A DNA stretch of 64,000 nt from Chelatococcus caeni (GTDB lineage Bacteria; Pseudomonadota; Alphaproteobacteria; Rhizobiales; Beijerinckiaceae): assembly GCF_014196925.1 (NCBI RefSeq), contig NZ_JACIEN010000001.1, positions 1,364,001 to 1,428,000 of the forward strand, read 5' to 3'. Each line of letters opens with the position of its first letter. The stretch's first letter is position 1. A program made the position numbers and the translations under genes. Below are positions 27,272 through 38,198 of the stretch, piece by piece. The notes below the pieces were generated by a model. The model saw only the letters and a list, made by a program, of their open reading frames with translations. It did no database searches and was not told the origin of the DNA.

Positions 27272-27366
27272 GTCTTTGTTCCGTCCGTTCGTGGCGCCGG
27301 ATGGGATGCGGGCGGGAAGGATCGTTCCACGTCGCCCGCCGTCTCCGGCCTTGGTTGCGTTGCGTG

Positions 27367-28842
<1,476 letters not shown>

Positions 28843-28896
28843 TGCACTACCTCCTCTCACGGCTTCAAGGGCCGCGGGTTGGTGACCTACTCGTCC

Positions 28897-30081
28897 TCAG
28901 GCGGCGTTCAGCCCCTTGCGACGAGAGATGAGTGCGCCGACCACTTTCTGAAAGGCCGTCGCAAAGGATTCCACGTCCGCCTCGGTCGAAGCCCAGCCGA
29001 AGCTCACGCGCAGCGCCCCCTCGGCGAGCGAGGGTGCGACCCCCATCGCCGTGAGCACATGCGAGCGCCGCACCTTGCCCGACGAGCAGGCCGAGCCGGA
29101 CGACACCGCCATGCCCTCGAGATCGAGCATCATGAGCAGCGTTTCCGCCTTCAGGCCATCGATCGCGAAGGCGCTCGTGTTCGGCAGGCGCGGGGCCCTG
29201 GCACCGAAAACCACCACTCCAGGCTCGACCAGGCGAAGGCGGGCTTCGAGCCCGTCGCGCAAGGCACCGGTCAGGGCGGCATAATCCGCAAGCCCTGCCA
29301 GCGCAAGCGCACAGGCCTCCCCGAAGCCCGCTATGCCCGCAACATTCTCCGTGCCGGCCCGATAGCCGCCCTCCTGGCCGCCGCCGCGCACCAGCCGCTC
29401 GCGCACCTCGACGCCGGGCCGGGTGACGAAGGCGCCGACGCCCTTCGGTCCGCCGATCTTGTGGGCGGACAGGGTGATGACGTCCGCGCCCCAGGCGGCC
29501 ATGTCGACGGACAGCTTGCCCGCCGCCTGCACGGCGTCGACATGCAGCAGCCCGCCATGGCGGTGCACGACCTCGGCCACCTCGGCGAGCGGCTGGACGA
29601 CGCCGGTCTCGCTGTTGGACGCCTGCAGGCTGACGAGCGCCGTCGCTCCACCTTCGTTCGCCAGGCGACGCAGCCGCGCGTCGATGAAACCGAGATCGGC
29701 GATGCCGTCCTGGTCGACCGGGATCGTCTCGCGGGCGTTCTCGGGAAAGCGGCTGCCGCCGAGCACGCTCGCATGTTCGCCCGCGCCCATGAGATGGAGC
29801 GCGAGCGTCGTGAAGGACGGTTCGCGCCGCAGCGACGGCGTCATCACGGTATTGTTGGCTTCCGAGCCGCCGCTGGTGAAGACGACGTCGCGCGCCCGCG
29901 CGCCGACGAGGGCGGCCACCTTTTCGCGCGCCGTCTCGATCAGCGCGTGCGCCCGGCGCCCTTCCGCATGCACGGACGAGGGATTGCCGACCTCCTCGAA
30001 GGCACGCAGGATCACCTCGCGCACGGCCGGCCGCAGGGGCGCCGAGGCGTTGTAGTCGAGGTAATGACGCATGCCCGCCAT
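28897..30081 (-). CDS. sufS2: Cysteine desulfurase, IscS/NifS type, first gene of the suf operon
   Basis: This 394-residue PLP enzyme is a second, group I desulfurase. It has YLDYNASAPLRP at the start, the PLP lysine in SAHKIGGPKGVGAF and the catalytic cysteine in the longer loop SSGSACSSGKV. Rhizobial suf operons begin with such a gene, named sufS2 in Agrobacterium, and here it takes the same place. It lies 54 bases upstream of sufB on the same strand. Its promoter region has an Irr-type palindrome. Confidence 0.92.
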   Translation of the reverse strand: MAGMRHYLDYNASAPLRPAVREVILRAFEEVGNPSSVHAEGRRAHALIETAREKVAALVGARARDVVFTSGGSEANNTVMTPSLRREPSFTTLALHLMGAGEHASVLGGSRFPENARETIPVDQDGIADLGFIDARLRRLANEGGATALVSLQASNSETGVVQPLAEVAEVVHRHGGLLHVDAVQAAGKLSVDMAAWGADVITLSAHKIGGPKGVGAFVTRPGVEVRERLVRGGGQEGGYRAGTENVAGIAGFGEACALALAGLADYAALTGALRDGLEARLRLVEPGVVVFGARAPRLPNTSAFAIDGLKAETLLMMLDLEGMAVSSGSACSSGKVRRSHVLTAMGVAPSLAEGALRVSFGWASTEADVESFATAFQKVVGALISRRKGLNAA

Positions 30082-30138
30082 GCTGTCTCCGCCGGCCTCC
30101 TCGCCTGCCGATCACAAACCTTGCTTTTTGCCCCTGTT

Positions 30139-30165
30139 GATGTGGTAGAGAAGAGCGACCACATC
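30139..30165. promoter_or_regulatory. Inverted repeat in suf leader
   Basis: GATGTGGT (30139-30146) and ACCACATC (30158-30165) form a perfect 8-bp inverted repeat with an 11-base spacer, within the predicted suf mRNA leader. It may fold in RNA or bind a regulator; there is no further support. Confidence 0.35.
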
Positions 30166-30191
30166 ACCGGAGCCACCACCCACGCCATCCG

Positions 30192-30205
30192 GTTGCATAT
30201 GCAAC
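30192..30205. promoter_or_regulatory. Perfect 14-base palindrome next to predicted suf transcription start
   Basis: GTTGCATATGCAAC is a perfect palindrome placed just after the predicted suf start point near 30208. It could be a second operator, possibly for an Rrf2-type (RirA/IscR) repressor, but it does not clearly match any consensus I know. Confidence 0.4.
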
Positions 30206-30214
30206 TCGATGCAC

Positions 30215-30243
30215 GTATAAGTTGGCTCTTAGAACAGTTCTAA
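30215..30243 (-). promoter_or_regulatory. suf promoter with overlapping Irr/ICE-type iron-control palindrome
   Basis: TTAGAACAGTTCTAA (30229-30243) is a perfect 15-base palindrome that matches the iron-control element (ICE) bound by Irr in rhizobia. Read toward suf, TTAGAA (plus 30238-30243) and TTATAC (plus 30215-30220) are separated by exactly 17 bases, making a plausible promoter whose -35 box is inside the palindrome. Irr bound there would block or alter transcription of the suf operon when heme is scarce. The site is about 150 bases upstream of the first start codon. Confidence 0.65.
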
Positions 30244-30341
30244 CCGTGATTTAGAAGTGCGCGACCGGCATGTCAAGATTTGCACGGCCACTGGCGTGGC
30301 TTCCGGCGGCGCTGGCTTTATCGCGGTAACGGTGCCGGATC

Positions 30342-31001
30342 ATGCCTGAAGTCATTTTCAACGGCCCTGCCGGGCGTCTCGAAGGCCGCTACCAGCCTGC
30401 GAAGAAGAAGGGCGCGCCCATCGCGATCATTCTTCATCCGCATCCGCAGTTCGGCGGCACGATGAACAACCAGATCGTGTACAGCCTGTTCTACACCTAC
30501 GTGAACCGTGGGTTTGCGGTGCTGCGCTTCAACTTTCGCGGCGTCGGGCGCAGCCAGGGCTCCTTCGACCACGGCCACGGCGAATTGTCGGATGCGGCCG
30601 CCGCGCTCGACTGGGTGCAGTCGCTCAATCCGGACGCGCGCAGCTGCTGGATCGCCGGCGTGTCCTTCGGCGCGTGGATCGGCATGCAGCTCCTCATGCG
30701 CCGGCCGGAGATCGAAGGCTTCCTGTCGATCGCGGCCATGGCGAACCGCTACGACTTCTCCTTCCTCGCGCCCTGCCCCTCCTCTGGCCTCTTCGTGCAC
30801 GGCTCCGAGGACCGGGTCGCGCCGGCGAAGGACGTCATCAGCGTCATCGAGAAGGTCAAGACCCAGAAGGGCATCGTGCTCGAACACGCGGTGATCGACG
30901 GCGCCAATCACTTCTTCGACGGCAAGGTCGAGGAGCTGATGCAGACGGTCGACGCCTATCTCGACAAGCGCATCGGCACCCCGCACGAAGACGCCGCCTG
31001 A
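30342..31001 (+). CDS. Alpha/beta hydrolase (dienelactone hydrolase-like)
   Basis: The 219-residue protein is a small serine hydrolase with [12 protein letters not shown] near the start, [11 protein letters not shown], the nucleophile elbow GVSFGA near residue 108, an acid in GSEDRVAP and the catalytic His in GANHFFDG. It resembles the conserved alphaproteobacterial group that sits beside suf or tyrS genes, with unknown substrate. It is divergent from the suf operon and shares its 260-base regulatory space. Confidence 0.86.
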   Translation: MPEVIFNGPAGRLEGRYQPAKKKGAPIAIILHPHPQFGGTMNNQIVYSLFYTYVNRGFAVLRFNFRGVGRSQGSFDHGHGELSDAAAALDWVQSLNPDARSCWIAGVSFGAWIGMQLLMRRPEIEGFLSIAAMANRYDFSFLAPCPSSGLFVHGSEDRVAPAKDVISVIEKVKTQKGIVLEHAVIDGANHFFDGKVEELMQTVDAYLDKRIGTPHEDAA

Positions 31002-31029
31002 CGCGAAGACGCAAACAGGCTTCAGATCG

Positions 31030-31051
31030 CGGGGCGCCTCACGGCGCCCCG
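31030..31051 (+). terminator. 9-bp GC-rich hairpin after hydrolase gene
   Basis: CGGGGCGCC (31030-31038) pairs perfectly with GGCGCCCCG (31043-31051) across TCAC, 28 bases after the hydrolase stop and 27 before tyrS. The T content downstream is weak, so read-through into tyrS is likely. Confidence 0.5.
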
Positions 31052-31078
31052 TCCCATTCCAACGCAAGACTGACCGAC

Positions 31079-32332
31079 ATGACGACGTACCGTTCCGATT
31101 TCCTGCGCACGCTGGCGGCGCGCGGGCTCATCCACCAGATCTCGGATGCCGAGGCGCTCGACGACCTCGCCGTGAAGGAACGGATCGTCGCCTATATCGG
31201 CTATGACCTGACGGCGCCGAGCCTGCATGTCGGGCACATGACCAACATCATGATGCTGCGCCGCCTGCAGCAGGCCGGCCACAAGCCCATCGTGCTGATG
31301 GGCGGCGGCACGACGCGCATCGGCGACCCCTCGTTCCGCAACGAGGCGCGCCCGCTGCTCGACGATGCGCAGATCGCCGCCAACAAGGAGGGCATCCGCA
31401 AGGTCTTCTCGAAGTTCCTCACCTTCGGCGACGGCCCGAGCGACGCCATCATGGTCGACAATGCCGAATGGCTCGACAGGCTCGAGTACATTCCCTTCCT
31501 GCGCGACATCGGCCGGCACTTCACCGTCAACCGCATGCTGAGCTTCGAATCGGTGAAGGCGCGCCTCGACAAGGAGGAGCCGCTCTCCTTCCTCGAGTTC
31601 AACTACATGATCCTCCAGGCCTACGACTTCCTGGAGCTCAGCCGCCGCTACGGCTGCCGCCTGCAGATGGGCGGCTCCGACCAGTGGGGCAACATCGTCA
31701 ACGGCATCGAGCTCGCCCGCCGCGTCGACGCCACCCAGGTCTTCGCCCTCACCTGCCCGCTCCTGACCACCGCCTCCGGCGCCAAGATGGGCAAGTCGGC
31801 CGCCGGCGCCGTCTGGCTCAACGAGGACATGCTGCCGCCCTACGGGCTGTGGCAGTACTGGCGCAACTCCGAGGACGCCGACGTCGGTCGCTTCCTCAGG
31901 ATCTTCACCGACCTGCCGCTCGACGAGATCGCGCGGCTCGAGCGGCTCGAGGGCGCCGAGCTCAACGAGGCCAAGAAGGTCCTCGCCACCGAGATCACCG
32001 CCCTCGTCCACGGCCGCGTGGCGGCCGAGACGGCGGCCGAGACGGCACGCAAGACCTTCGAGGAAGGGGCGCTGGCCGAGAACCTGCCGAGCATCGACGT
32101 GCCTTCGGCCGAGCTGCAGGCCGGGCTCGGCGTGCTCGCCGCCTTCGTCAAGGCCGGCCTCGTCGCCTCCACCAGCGAGGCGCGGCGCCAGATCAAGGGC
32201 GGCGGCCTCAAGGTCAACGACGAGGTCGTGAGCGACGAGCGGGCGGTCCTCGACCCCGGCAACCTGACGGCCGACGGCGTCGTCAAGCTGTCGCTCGGCA
32301 AGAAGAAGCACGTGCTGCTGCGGGCGCTCTAA
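31079..32332 (+). CDS. tyrS: Tyrosyl-tRNA synthetase
   Basis: TyrS charges tRNA-Tyr with tyrosine. This 417-residue class I enzyme has the HIGH-type motif SLHVGHMT near residue 48, the tyrosine pocket ([19 protein letters not shown]) and the KMSKS loop in the form KMGKS, which is common in alphaproteobacteria. A C-terminal S4 RNA-binding domain starts near residue 350 ([17 protein letters not shown]). The ATG at 31079 gives the normal start MTTYRSDFL; the upstream open frame overlaps the hydrolase gene. Confidence 0.96.
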   Translation: MTTYRSDFLRTLAARGLIHQISDAEALDDLAVKERIVAYIGYDLTAPSLHVGHMTNIMMLRRLQQAGHKPIVLMGGGTTRIGDPSFRNEARPLLDDAQIAANKEGIRKVFSKFLTFGDGPSDAIMVDNAEWLDRLEYIPFLRDIGRHFTVNRMLSFESVKARLDKEEPLSFLEFNYMILQAYDFLELSRRYGCRLQMGGSDQWGNIVNGIELARRVDATQVFALTCPLLTTASGAKMGKSAAGAVWLNEDMLPPYGLWQYWRNSEDADVGRFLRIFTDLPLDEIARLERLEGAELNEAKKVLATEITALVHGRVAAETAAETARKTFEEGALAENLPSIDVPSAELQAGLGVLAAFVKAGLVASTSEARRQIKGGGLKVNDEVVSDERAVLDPGNLTADGVVKLSLGKKKHVLLRAL

Positions 32333-32434
32333 CGCGGTCCAGGATCCGTCGGGACGGGGAACGCGCGATTGGTACGGTCAGCGTCCGCCCCCGACGGAGG
32401 TGGCGCGGCCAAGGCATAGCCGTGGAGCGAACGA

Positions 32435-33280
32435 ATGCCCGGATCAGAAAGAACGATCAACCACGGATCCGTGAGCCTTCGGGCGGAGTCGTTCGGAGAA
32501 CCTACGGCTCCTGCCATTCTAATGATCATGGGCGCGACTGCGTCCATGCTGTGGTGGCCGGATGAGCTTTGCCAGATGTTGGCCGAGGCTGGCCGTTTTG
32601 TCATTCGATACGACAACCGGGATACAGGCCGCAGCACCACTCAGCACCCGGGAGCCCCGCTCTACACGATCGACGACATGGCCGATGACGCCATTGCCAT
32701 TTTGGATGGCTATGGAATCCCACATGCGCATCTGGTCGGCATGTCTCTGGGAGGTATGATCGCCCAGCTCGTTGCTCTGAAGCAGCCGCGTCGCGTGCAG
32801 TCCCTAACGCTCATCAGCACATCGGCTTTTGACGAGGATGATCCGGACCTGCCACCGATGGATCCTGCCCTTCTTGCCCATTTCGGCAAGATCGAAACAC
32901 TTGATTGGAGTGACCGCGGTGCCGTGGTCGACTTCCATGTCGAGAGCTTTCGCATTTCGGCAGGATCGAACGCCAACTTCGACGAGAGCCGTGCCCGAAG
33001 TCTGGCTGAGCGGGAGTATGATCGGGCGCTCAACCCCCAGAGCGCGCTGAACCACAGCATGCTTGGCGGCGGTGAGGAGTGGGCGGGGCGACTTTCGGAA
33101 ATCGTGGTCCCGGCACTCGTCATCCACGGCAGAAGCGATCCGATCCTTTCTTTCGAGCATGGCAAAAAACTTGCGGCCAAGCTTGCCTCTGCCCGCCTAG
33201 TGGCATTGGAGGCGGGGCACGAACTGAATGCGAAGGATTGGCGCAGGATCGTCGATGAAATTCGGCGACAAACCGTTTGA
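32435..33280 (+). CDS. Alpha/beta hydrolase (RdmC/aromatic-ester hydrolase-like)
   Basis: The 281-residue protein has YDNRDTGRS, the nucleophile elbow GMSLGG near residue 107, an acid in GRSDPI and a His in EAGHELN, a complete triad. YDNRDTGRST recalls the aclacinomycin methylesterase RdmC group, often annotated as carboxylesterases. Codon choice is visibly less GC-biased in third positions than in tyrS, so it may be a later arrival. No operon partner is evident. Confidence 0.85.
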   Translation: MPGSERTINHGSVSLRAESFGEPTAPAILMIMGATASMLWWPDELCQMLAEAGRFVIRYDNRDTGRSTTQHPGAPLYTIDDMADDAIAILDGYGIPHAHLVGMSLGGMIAQLVALKQPRRVQSLTLISTSAFDEDDPDLPPMDPALLAHFGKIETLDWSDRGAVVDFHVESFRISAGSNANFDESRARSLAEREYDRALNPQSALNHSMLGGGEEWAGRLSEIVVPALVIHGRSDPILSFEHGKKLAAKLASARLVALEAGHELNAKDWRRIVDEIRRQTV

Positions 33281-33344
33281 CGTGGCCACCGCCATCGGCG
33301 CCCGGCAGGATTGAGCGGCCCGATGGAACGCCGCCCCTGCCTCG

Positions 33345-33806
33345 TCATGTCTCCGTGTACGGCGTGCCATCCTTGTGCACGAAGCGGCCGTCGGCATTGG
33401 CGCTCATCATGTCGATGTCGGAGCAGGTCGTCAGGTCGTCGGGATGGCGCGACCCGATTTCCAGATAGACCGCGACCTCGTTCGACCTGTTGATCATGTG
33501 GTGGCCGTCGCCGGTGCCCTTCGGAAAGGCCGCGCAGTCGCCCGCGCGAAGAACGGTCTCGCCATGGTCCTCGACGAGCGTCAATTCGCCCGCGATCAGG
33601 TAGACGAACTCGTCCTCATGGGAATGCCAGTGCCGCTGGCTCGACCAGCCGCCCGGCGGCAGGCGCGTGAGATTGACGCCAAAATCCGTCAGCCCGCCGG
33701 CGTTGCCCAGGCGCTGCCGCAGCCTTCCTGCGCAAGGGGTGTTGAATTGCGGCGGATAGCCGGTTCCCTTGCTGACGGGGATGGCAGCGATGTCGATCTT
33801 CGGCAT
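33345..33806 (-). CDS. Cupin-domain protein
   Basis: The 153-residue product has a single cupin barrel: HWHSHEDEFVYLIAGE gives the first metal motif (three His and Glu) and AGDCAAFPKGTGDGHHM the second. Such proteins act as isomerases, dioxygenases or sugar-binding sensors; the reaction is unknown. The start at 33806 has AGAGGA upstream and gives MPKIDIAAIP; the open frame upstream of it is not supported. Confidence 0.86.
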   Translation of the reverse strand: MPKIDIAAIPVSKGTGYPPQFNTPCAGRLRQRLGNAGGLTDFGVNLTRLPPGGWSSQRHWHSHEDEFVYLIAGELTLVEDHGETVLRAGDCAAFPKGTGDGHHMINRSNEVAVYLEIGSRHPDDLTTCSDIDMMSANADGRFVHKDGTPYTET

Positions 33807-33939
33807 GGCAGTCCTCTTGGCGATCAGCGGGCGCGCTGGCCCGAGAGCGTAGGACCGTCGCCTTGCGCTCCGGCTCAAGGTCGCCGCCCTTCTCCGATGG
33901 CCCCGCGTCGGGGGGATCAGACCATGATGCCCCACCGAA

Positions 33940-33963
33940 AAGCCGCCCGAAAGCGGGCGGCTT
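33940..33963 (-). terminator. Intrinsic terminator of the AsmA/YhdP-like gene
   Basis: On the minus strand AAGCCGCCCG and CGGGCGGCTT form a perfect 10-bp stem around a four-base loop and are followed by TTTTC. It starts eight bases after the stop codon of the long envelope gene. Stem, loop and short U-run fit Rho-independent termination. Confidence 0.8.
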
Positions 33964-33970
33964 CTGCTCC

Positions 33971-36900
33971 TCACCGCTGGCTGGGGCTCACCGGTGCCGG
34001 TGGAAGCGGGGTCGCTCCACCCTGCCCGCTGTCCGCACGTCCCGCGTCAAAGAACTTGCGCAGGAAGCCCGGCGCGATGGCTGACAGGGGATTGATGGTC
34101 ATGGTCGGCCCCGCCATCGGGCCGCGCACGCGGAAGTTGACGGCGAAGAGCCCCTCGTACTGCCCGCCGCCGAGCAGCAGGCCGATCACCGGCAGCTGGC
34201 TGAAGATGTTGTTGAGGGCATAGGCCGGCACGTAGGTGCCGGAAAGGTCGAGCGTCTCGTTGCCGAGGTCGAGATGGCCCTCGAGGCTGATGCCGACCTG
34301 CGGCCCCCAGATCACCGCCTCGCGCATGTTGATTCGCCCGCTCGCGCGCGTGAAGTCCACCTTGAGCTTGGTGAAGGGCACGTCGTTGACGGTGACCCGC
34401 TCGCCCTCGCGCGGCTGGGCCGAGACGATGCGGCGCAGGGCCGGCTCGTCCACCAGCGAGAAGTCCCGGATGTTGAGGATGCCGGCTGCGCGTCCGTTCG
34501 CCGGCGGCAGCTGGAGCACGAGTTGCCCGCCGGCCATGCGTTGGTAGATGTCCACGAAGCGCAGCGCCGCGCCGGCGTCGGCCGTCTGCACGATGGTAAA
34601 GGATTCGCCCGAGCTGCCGCGCGACAGGGAGGCGGTGACGGGCGAGCGGCCGAACGAGCCGTTGAAGGCGAGCCCGGACACGTTGCCGCCGCGCATGGCG
34701 AGCTTCAGGGCCGCATTGGAGACGAGCTCGTTGTTGAAGCCGCCGAGGATGTCCACGGCGACATCGAGATCGACGTCCGTGGCGTCGTCGCCGCCGCCCC
34801 GGCCGAAGACCTGACGCAGGAACGGCCGCGCATCGAGCACGTTGCCGCGCACCGTCGCCTTGAAGCCGTCGCGCGCGCGGGCGACCTGCAGGCGCACGTC
34901 GTCCCCCGGCGACAGCTTGATCTGCGAGAACTCGGCCTCGCTGAAGCTGCCGTCGCTGCGCAGGACGACCCGGCCGCCCTTTGCAGAGGCGCCCGCGCCG
35001 TCGAGCGTGAGCTTCTCGAGGATATAGCCGTCGCTCTTCTCGACGAGGTCGAACGCCAGGCTCGCCTCGCGGCCCGCGGCCTTCGTCCAGCCGGGCAGCA
35101 GCTCGTTGACCGCCGCCTTGCTGAGATCGACCGTGATGCTCTTCGGCCGCTTGGCCGCCTCGCTCAGCGACAGGTCGGCCGCGACCGTGACGGGCCCCGT
35201 GAGCTTCCGCCCGAAATCGAAGCCGAGCCGCGTACGCGCCGCGTCGTCCGCGGTGACTTTGATTGCTGCCTGCCCGCCTGCCCCGGTGAGGGGCTGCCTG
35301 AGCGTGACGGTCGCAGGCAGGTCCGCGAGGCGCGCATCCCCGTCGAGCGTCAGGAGGTCGCCGTCGAGCGTGAGCGTGAAGCTGCCCTTCTCGATGTTCT
35401 TGTCGCCGGCAATGCCGGTCACGACGAGGTCGCTCAGCTGGCCGCTCGCTTCCGCCTTGACGTCACGCGTCGTCAGTTCGTCGATGAGCGGCAGGGCCAG
35501 TTCGAGGCGGATGTCCGCATTGCCGGACACCTTCGCCGGGTCGAGCTCGACCGCCATCCGATCGCGCATGGCCTCGCTGCGGGCGAGCGCGAGGACCGCG
35601 TCCGCACCGCCCTGGATGCGCAGGCTGATGCGCGCCTGCGCCGGCTTGCGCAGGTCCTCCACGGCAAAGAAGCCTTCCGACAGGGAAAGCTTGCGCTCTC
35701 CCTCCAGGGACACCTCGGAACGCGGCAGGTAGATGCTGACGCTGTCGCCGTCGACCGTGCCGCGCGCCGCCGTATCCATCAGGACCGGCAGGCCTTTCGC
35801 GGCCGCGAGCTGCGCGCCCGACATCCGGAACCTGACGTCGACCGTCTCCCGGGGCAGCGGCTTCTTCTGCCGCGAGGCGGCGAGCTCCTCGCCATTGAGA
35901 TCGACGGTGACCGACAGCTCGTGGACGGTTCCTGCCTGCAGGTTGTCGATGAGGTAGCGCCGGACCCCCGAGGCGACGAAGGCCGGCCACAGCCGGAGGA
36001 GCGCGCGCGCATCCGATTCCGAGCTCGATACCGCCACTTTGAGGCCGCCCTCGTCGTCGGGCGTTCCCGCGCTGCCCGACATCTCGACCGCAAGCTGCTG
36101 ACCGGTGACGGAGAGACGCCTGAGGACCACGCCCCCCTCGTCCCCGCCGACGATCTCAGCGGCGATGTCGTCGATGGTGAGCGGGTCTTCGCCACCCGTC
36201 AGGCGCTCGATCACGGCGGCCTTGCCGGCGAGGTCGAGCCGCCAAGGCACGCCCTGGCCCTCGCCGGCAGAGAGCCGGCCGGCGAGGTTGATGCGGGTTT
36301 CGCCCGCAGTGAAAGACGCCGAGGGCAGCTCGAATGCCCGCGTGCCGGGGTTCCAGCTCAGGCGCAGGCCGATGTCGTCCACCTCGATCGGCGGCTGGTC
36401 GGGATCGTCGATGTAGACGATGGCGGCATCACCGGCCAGGCTCGCATCGAGCGCTTCGAGATGTCCCTCGCCGTCGACCGACAGCGACACTTCGCCCGAG
36501 AGCGGCATGCGCGTCGTCACCAGCGAATGGCTGAGGCCGCCGAACAGGAGGAGGTCCGACACCGGCGCGCGCGCGAGGTGCACCTGCGCCTGGCGGGCTC
36601 CCTTCTGCTCGCCGCGCACCACCCCCGAGACGCTCCATGGGCCGTGCTCGCCGCGCAGGCCGAAATTGAAGTGGGTCAGCGTCGCCTTGGCGCGGGTGAA
36701 CTGCAGCGACACATCGGCGAAGCGCGCGCGCGGCCGGCGCTGGGCATCGACGATCGTCAGCCGCGCGTCGCTCAGGCCGAAATGGTCGATCGTGCCGAAC
36801 AGGCTATCCCGGTCCGTGATGAGATCGACCAGGGAGACGACGGCGGCGGCGAGCGGCAGTTCCTCCTGGGCGGCCCCTTCCGCCACCACGGGAGGCTGGG

Positions 36901-37411
36901 CCTGCGGCGCGGCCGGTGACGGGGCCGCTTCCTCGTCGGTCGCGGCGAAGGACAGCTCACCCGTCGACGAGACGTTGAGGCGCAGGTCGAGCCCGCTGAA
37001 GACGACGGCGCTCGGGCTCACCCGCCCGACCATCAGCCCCAGGGAGCTGACCGATATCTCGCCCGCCTGCGCCTTCAGGACGCTCGCGCCATCGGCGTTG
37101 CGGATGTCGATGCCGGAGACGCGCAGGGTCGGGCCATAACGCGTGTAGTCGATGGCGGCGCTCGCGATGCCGACGTCCCAGCCCCTGCCGACGCGCTCCG
37201 AGAGCGCCGCCTCGATGCGCTGCGGCAATCCGTCGATCTCGATGGGCGACCAGGCGATTCGCCCGGCAAGGCCGCCGATCAGCAGGAGGACGAGCGCGAC
37301 GAGAACCAGGAGCACACGGCGGGCTCGGCGGCGACCCCGGGGGCGCGCACGATGCGCCTTCCCTTCGCCGTCGGCGGCCTCGATACGTCTCCTGGCGAAC
37401 AGCTTGTTCAC
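33971..37411 (-). CDS. Large AsmA-like/DUF3971 (YhdP-type) envelope protein
   Basis: The 1146-residue protein has a cytoplasmic basic N-terminus, one transmembrane helix (residues about 32-55: VLLVLVALVLLLIGG) and a very long periplasmic part rich in beta structure. It matches AsmA/YhdP-type proteins, which are believed to move phospholipids between inner and outer membrane. The C-terminus has the AsmA-like block NLRDFSL-like ILNIRDFSLVDEPAL, PFTKLKVDFTRASGRI and LDLSGTYVPAYALN. I chose the GTG at 37411 because it puts the membrane helix near the N-terminus; the frame is open to 37621. Pro/Ala linker near residue 150. Confidence 0.82.
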   Translation of the reverse strand: MNKLFARRRIEAADGEGKAHRARPRGRRRARRVLLVLVALVLLLIGGLAGRIAWSPIEIDGLPQRIEAALSERVGRGWDVGIASAAIDYTRYGPTLRVSGIDIRNADGASVLKAQAGEISVSSLGLMVGRVSPSAVVFSGLDLRLNVSSTGELSFAATDEEAAPSPAAPQAQPPVVAEGAAQEELPLAAAVVSLVDLITDRDSLFGTIDHFGLSDARLTIVDAQRRPRARFADVSLQFTRAKATLTHFNFGLRGEHGPWSVSGVVRGEQKGARQAQVHLARAPVSDLLLFGGLSHSLVTTRMPLSGEVSLSVDGEGHLEALDASLAGDAAIVYIDDPDQPPIEVDDIGLRLSWNPGTRAFELPSASFTAGETRINLAGRLSAGEGQGVPWRLDLAGKAAVIERLTGGEDPLTIDDIAAEIVGGDEGGVVLRRLSVTGQQLAVEMSGSAGTPDDEGGLKVAVSSSESDARALLRLWPAFVASGVRRYLIDNLQAGTVHELSVTVDLNGEELAASRQKKPLPRETVDVRFRMSGAQLAAAKGLPVLMDTAARGTVDGDSVSIYLPRSEVSLEGERKLSLSEGFFAVEDLRKPAQARISLRIQGGADAVLALARSEAMRDRMAVELDPAKVSGNADIRLELALPLIDELTTRDVKAEASGQLSDLVVTGIAGDKNIEKGSFTLTLDGDLLTLDGDARLADLPATVTLRQPLTGAGGQAAIKVTADDAARTRLGFDFGRKLTGPVTVAADLSLSEAAKRPKSITVDLSKAAVNELLPGWTKAAGREASLAFDLVEKSDGYILEKLTLDGAGASAKGGRVVLRSDGSFSEAEFSQIKLSPGDDVRLQVARARDGFKATVRGNVLDARPFLRQVFGRGGGDDATDVDLDVAVDILGGFNNELVSNAALKLAMRGGNVSGLAFNGSFGRSPVTASLSRGSSGESFTIVQTADAGAALRFVDIYQRMAGGQLVLQLPPANGRAAGILNIRDFSLVDEPALRRIVSAQPREGERVTVNDVPFTKLKVDFTRASGRINMREAVIWGPQVGISLEGHLDLGNETLDLSGTYVPAYALNNIFSQLPVIGLLLGGGQYEGLFAVNFRVRGPMAGPTMTINPLSAIAPGFLRKFFDAGRADSGQGGATPLPPAPVSPSQR

Positions 37412-37664
37412 TCCGGTCCGTTCCCCTTGGGGCGTTCCATTCGTCTCCCACGATTCGTGCGACACGGGAACGCCAACCCGGCCCCATGGCGGCCGACGGG
37501 CTGGCATCCTCGTGATCGCGTGGACGTTTTCCGCGCCGCCCTTGACGAGGCGAACAGAACGGCCAGCCTGCTCCACTGCAAGCAATCGGTGGACGGGCGG
37601 GCGGACGCTTCGCCGCCTCACGAAAGGCTTAGCGCAAAGAATCAGACGAAAGGAAGGCGAGACG

Positions 37665-38126
37665 ATGGTTCAGGAAGGCGACAAGGCGCCCGATTTCACC
37701 CTGCCCGGCGCAGGCGGCACCGAAGTGCGCCTGTCGGCGTTGGCCGGCAGGAAGGTCGTGGTCTATTTCTACCCGAAGGACGACACCAGCGGCTGCACCA
37801 AGGAGGCCATTGCCTTCAATGGCCTGCGCCGGGAATTCGAGGCCATCGACACGCACGTCGTCGGCATTTCCGCCGACAGCGTCGCCCGCCACGACAAGTT
37901 CCGCGCCAAGCACGATCTCGCGATCACGCTCGCCTCCGACGAGGACCGCAAGGCGATCGAGGCCTACGGCGTCTGGGGCGAGAAGACCATGTACGGCCGC
38001 AAGTTCATGGGCATCCTGCGCACCACCTTCCTCATCGGGCCGGACGGCCGTATCGCCCGCATCTGGCGGCAGGTGAAGGTCGACGGCCATGCGGAAGCGG
38101 TTCTCGCGGCCGCGCGCGAGCTGTAG
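37665..38126 (+). CDS. bcp: Bcp/PrxQ-type peroxiredoxin
   Basis: This 153-residue thiol peroxidase reduces hydrogen and organic peroxides with thioredoxin. VYFYPKDDTSGCTKEAIAFN carries the peroxidatic cysteine near residue 45. The cysteine that often lies five residues later and resolves the disulfide in E. coli Bcp is absent (Ile here), so it is a 1-Cys or atypical form. The start at 37665 (MVQEGDKAPDFTLPG) has GGAAGG upstream. Regulation is not visible. Confidence 0.92.
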   Translation: MVQEGDKAPDFTLPGAGGTEVRLSALAGRKVVVYFYPKDDTSGCTKEAIAFNGLRREFEAIDTHVVGISADSVARHDKFRAKHDLAITLASDEDRKAIEAYGVWGEKTMYGRKFMGILRTTFLIGPDGRIARIWRQVKVDGHAEAVLAAAREL

Positions 38127-38198
38127 CCCTCATTTGCGAATGCTTAACCCTAACGGACTTTAATCTTCAGGGTTTCCGCCTCCCTGGAGAAACCCGAT

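Noticed and set aside
34274-36919. Plus-strand ORF of 881 codons
   Set aside because: It is antisense to the AsmA/YhdP-like gene, whose frame has clear domains; the ORF is open only because of high GC.
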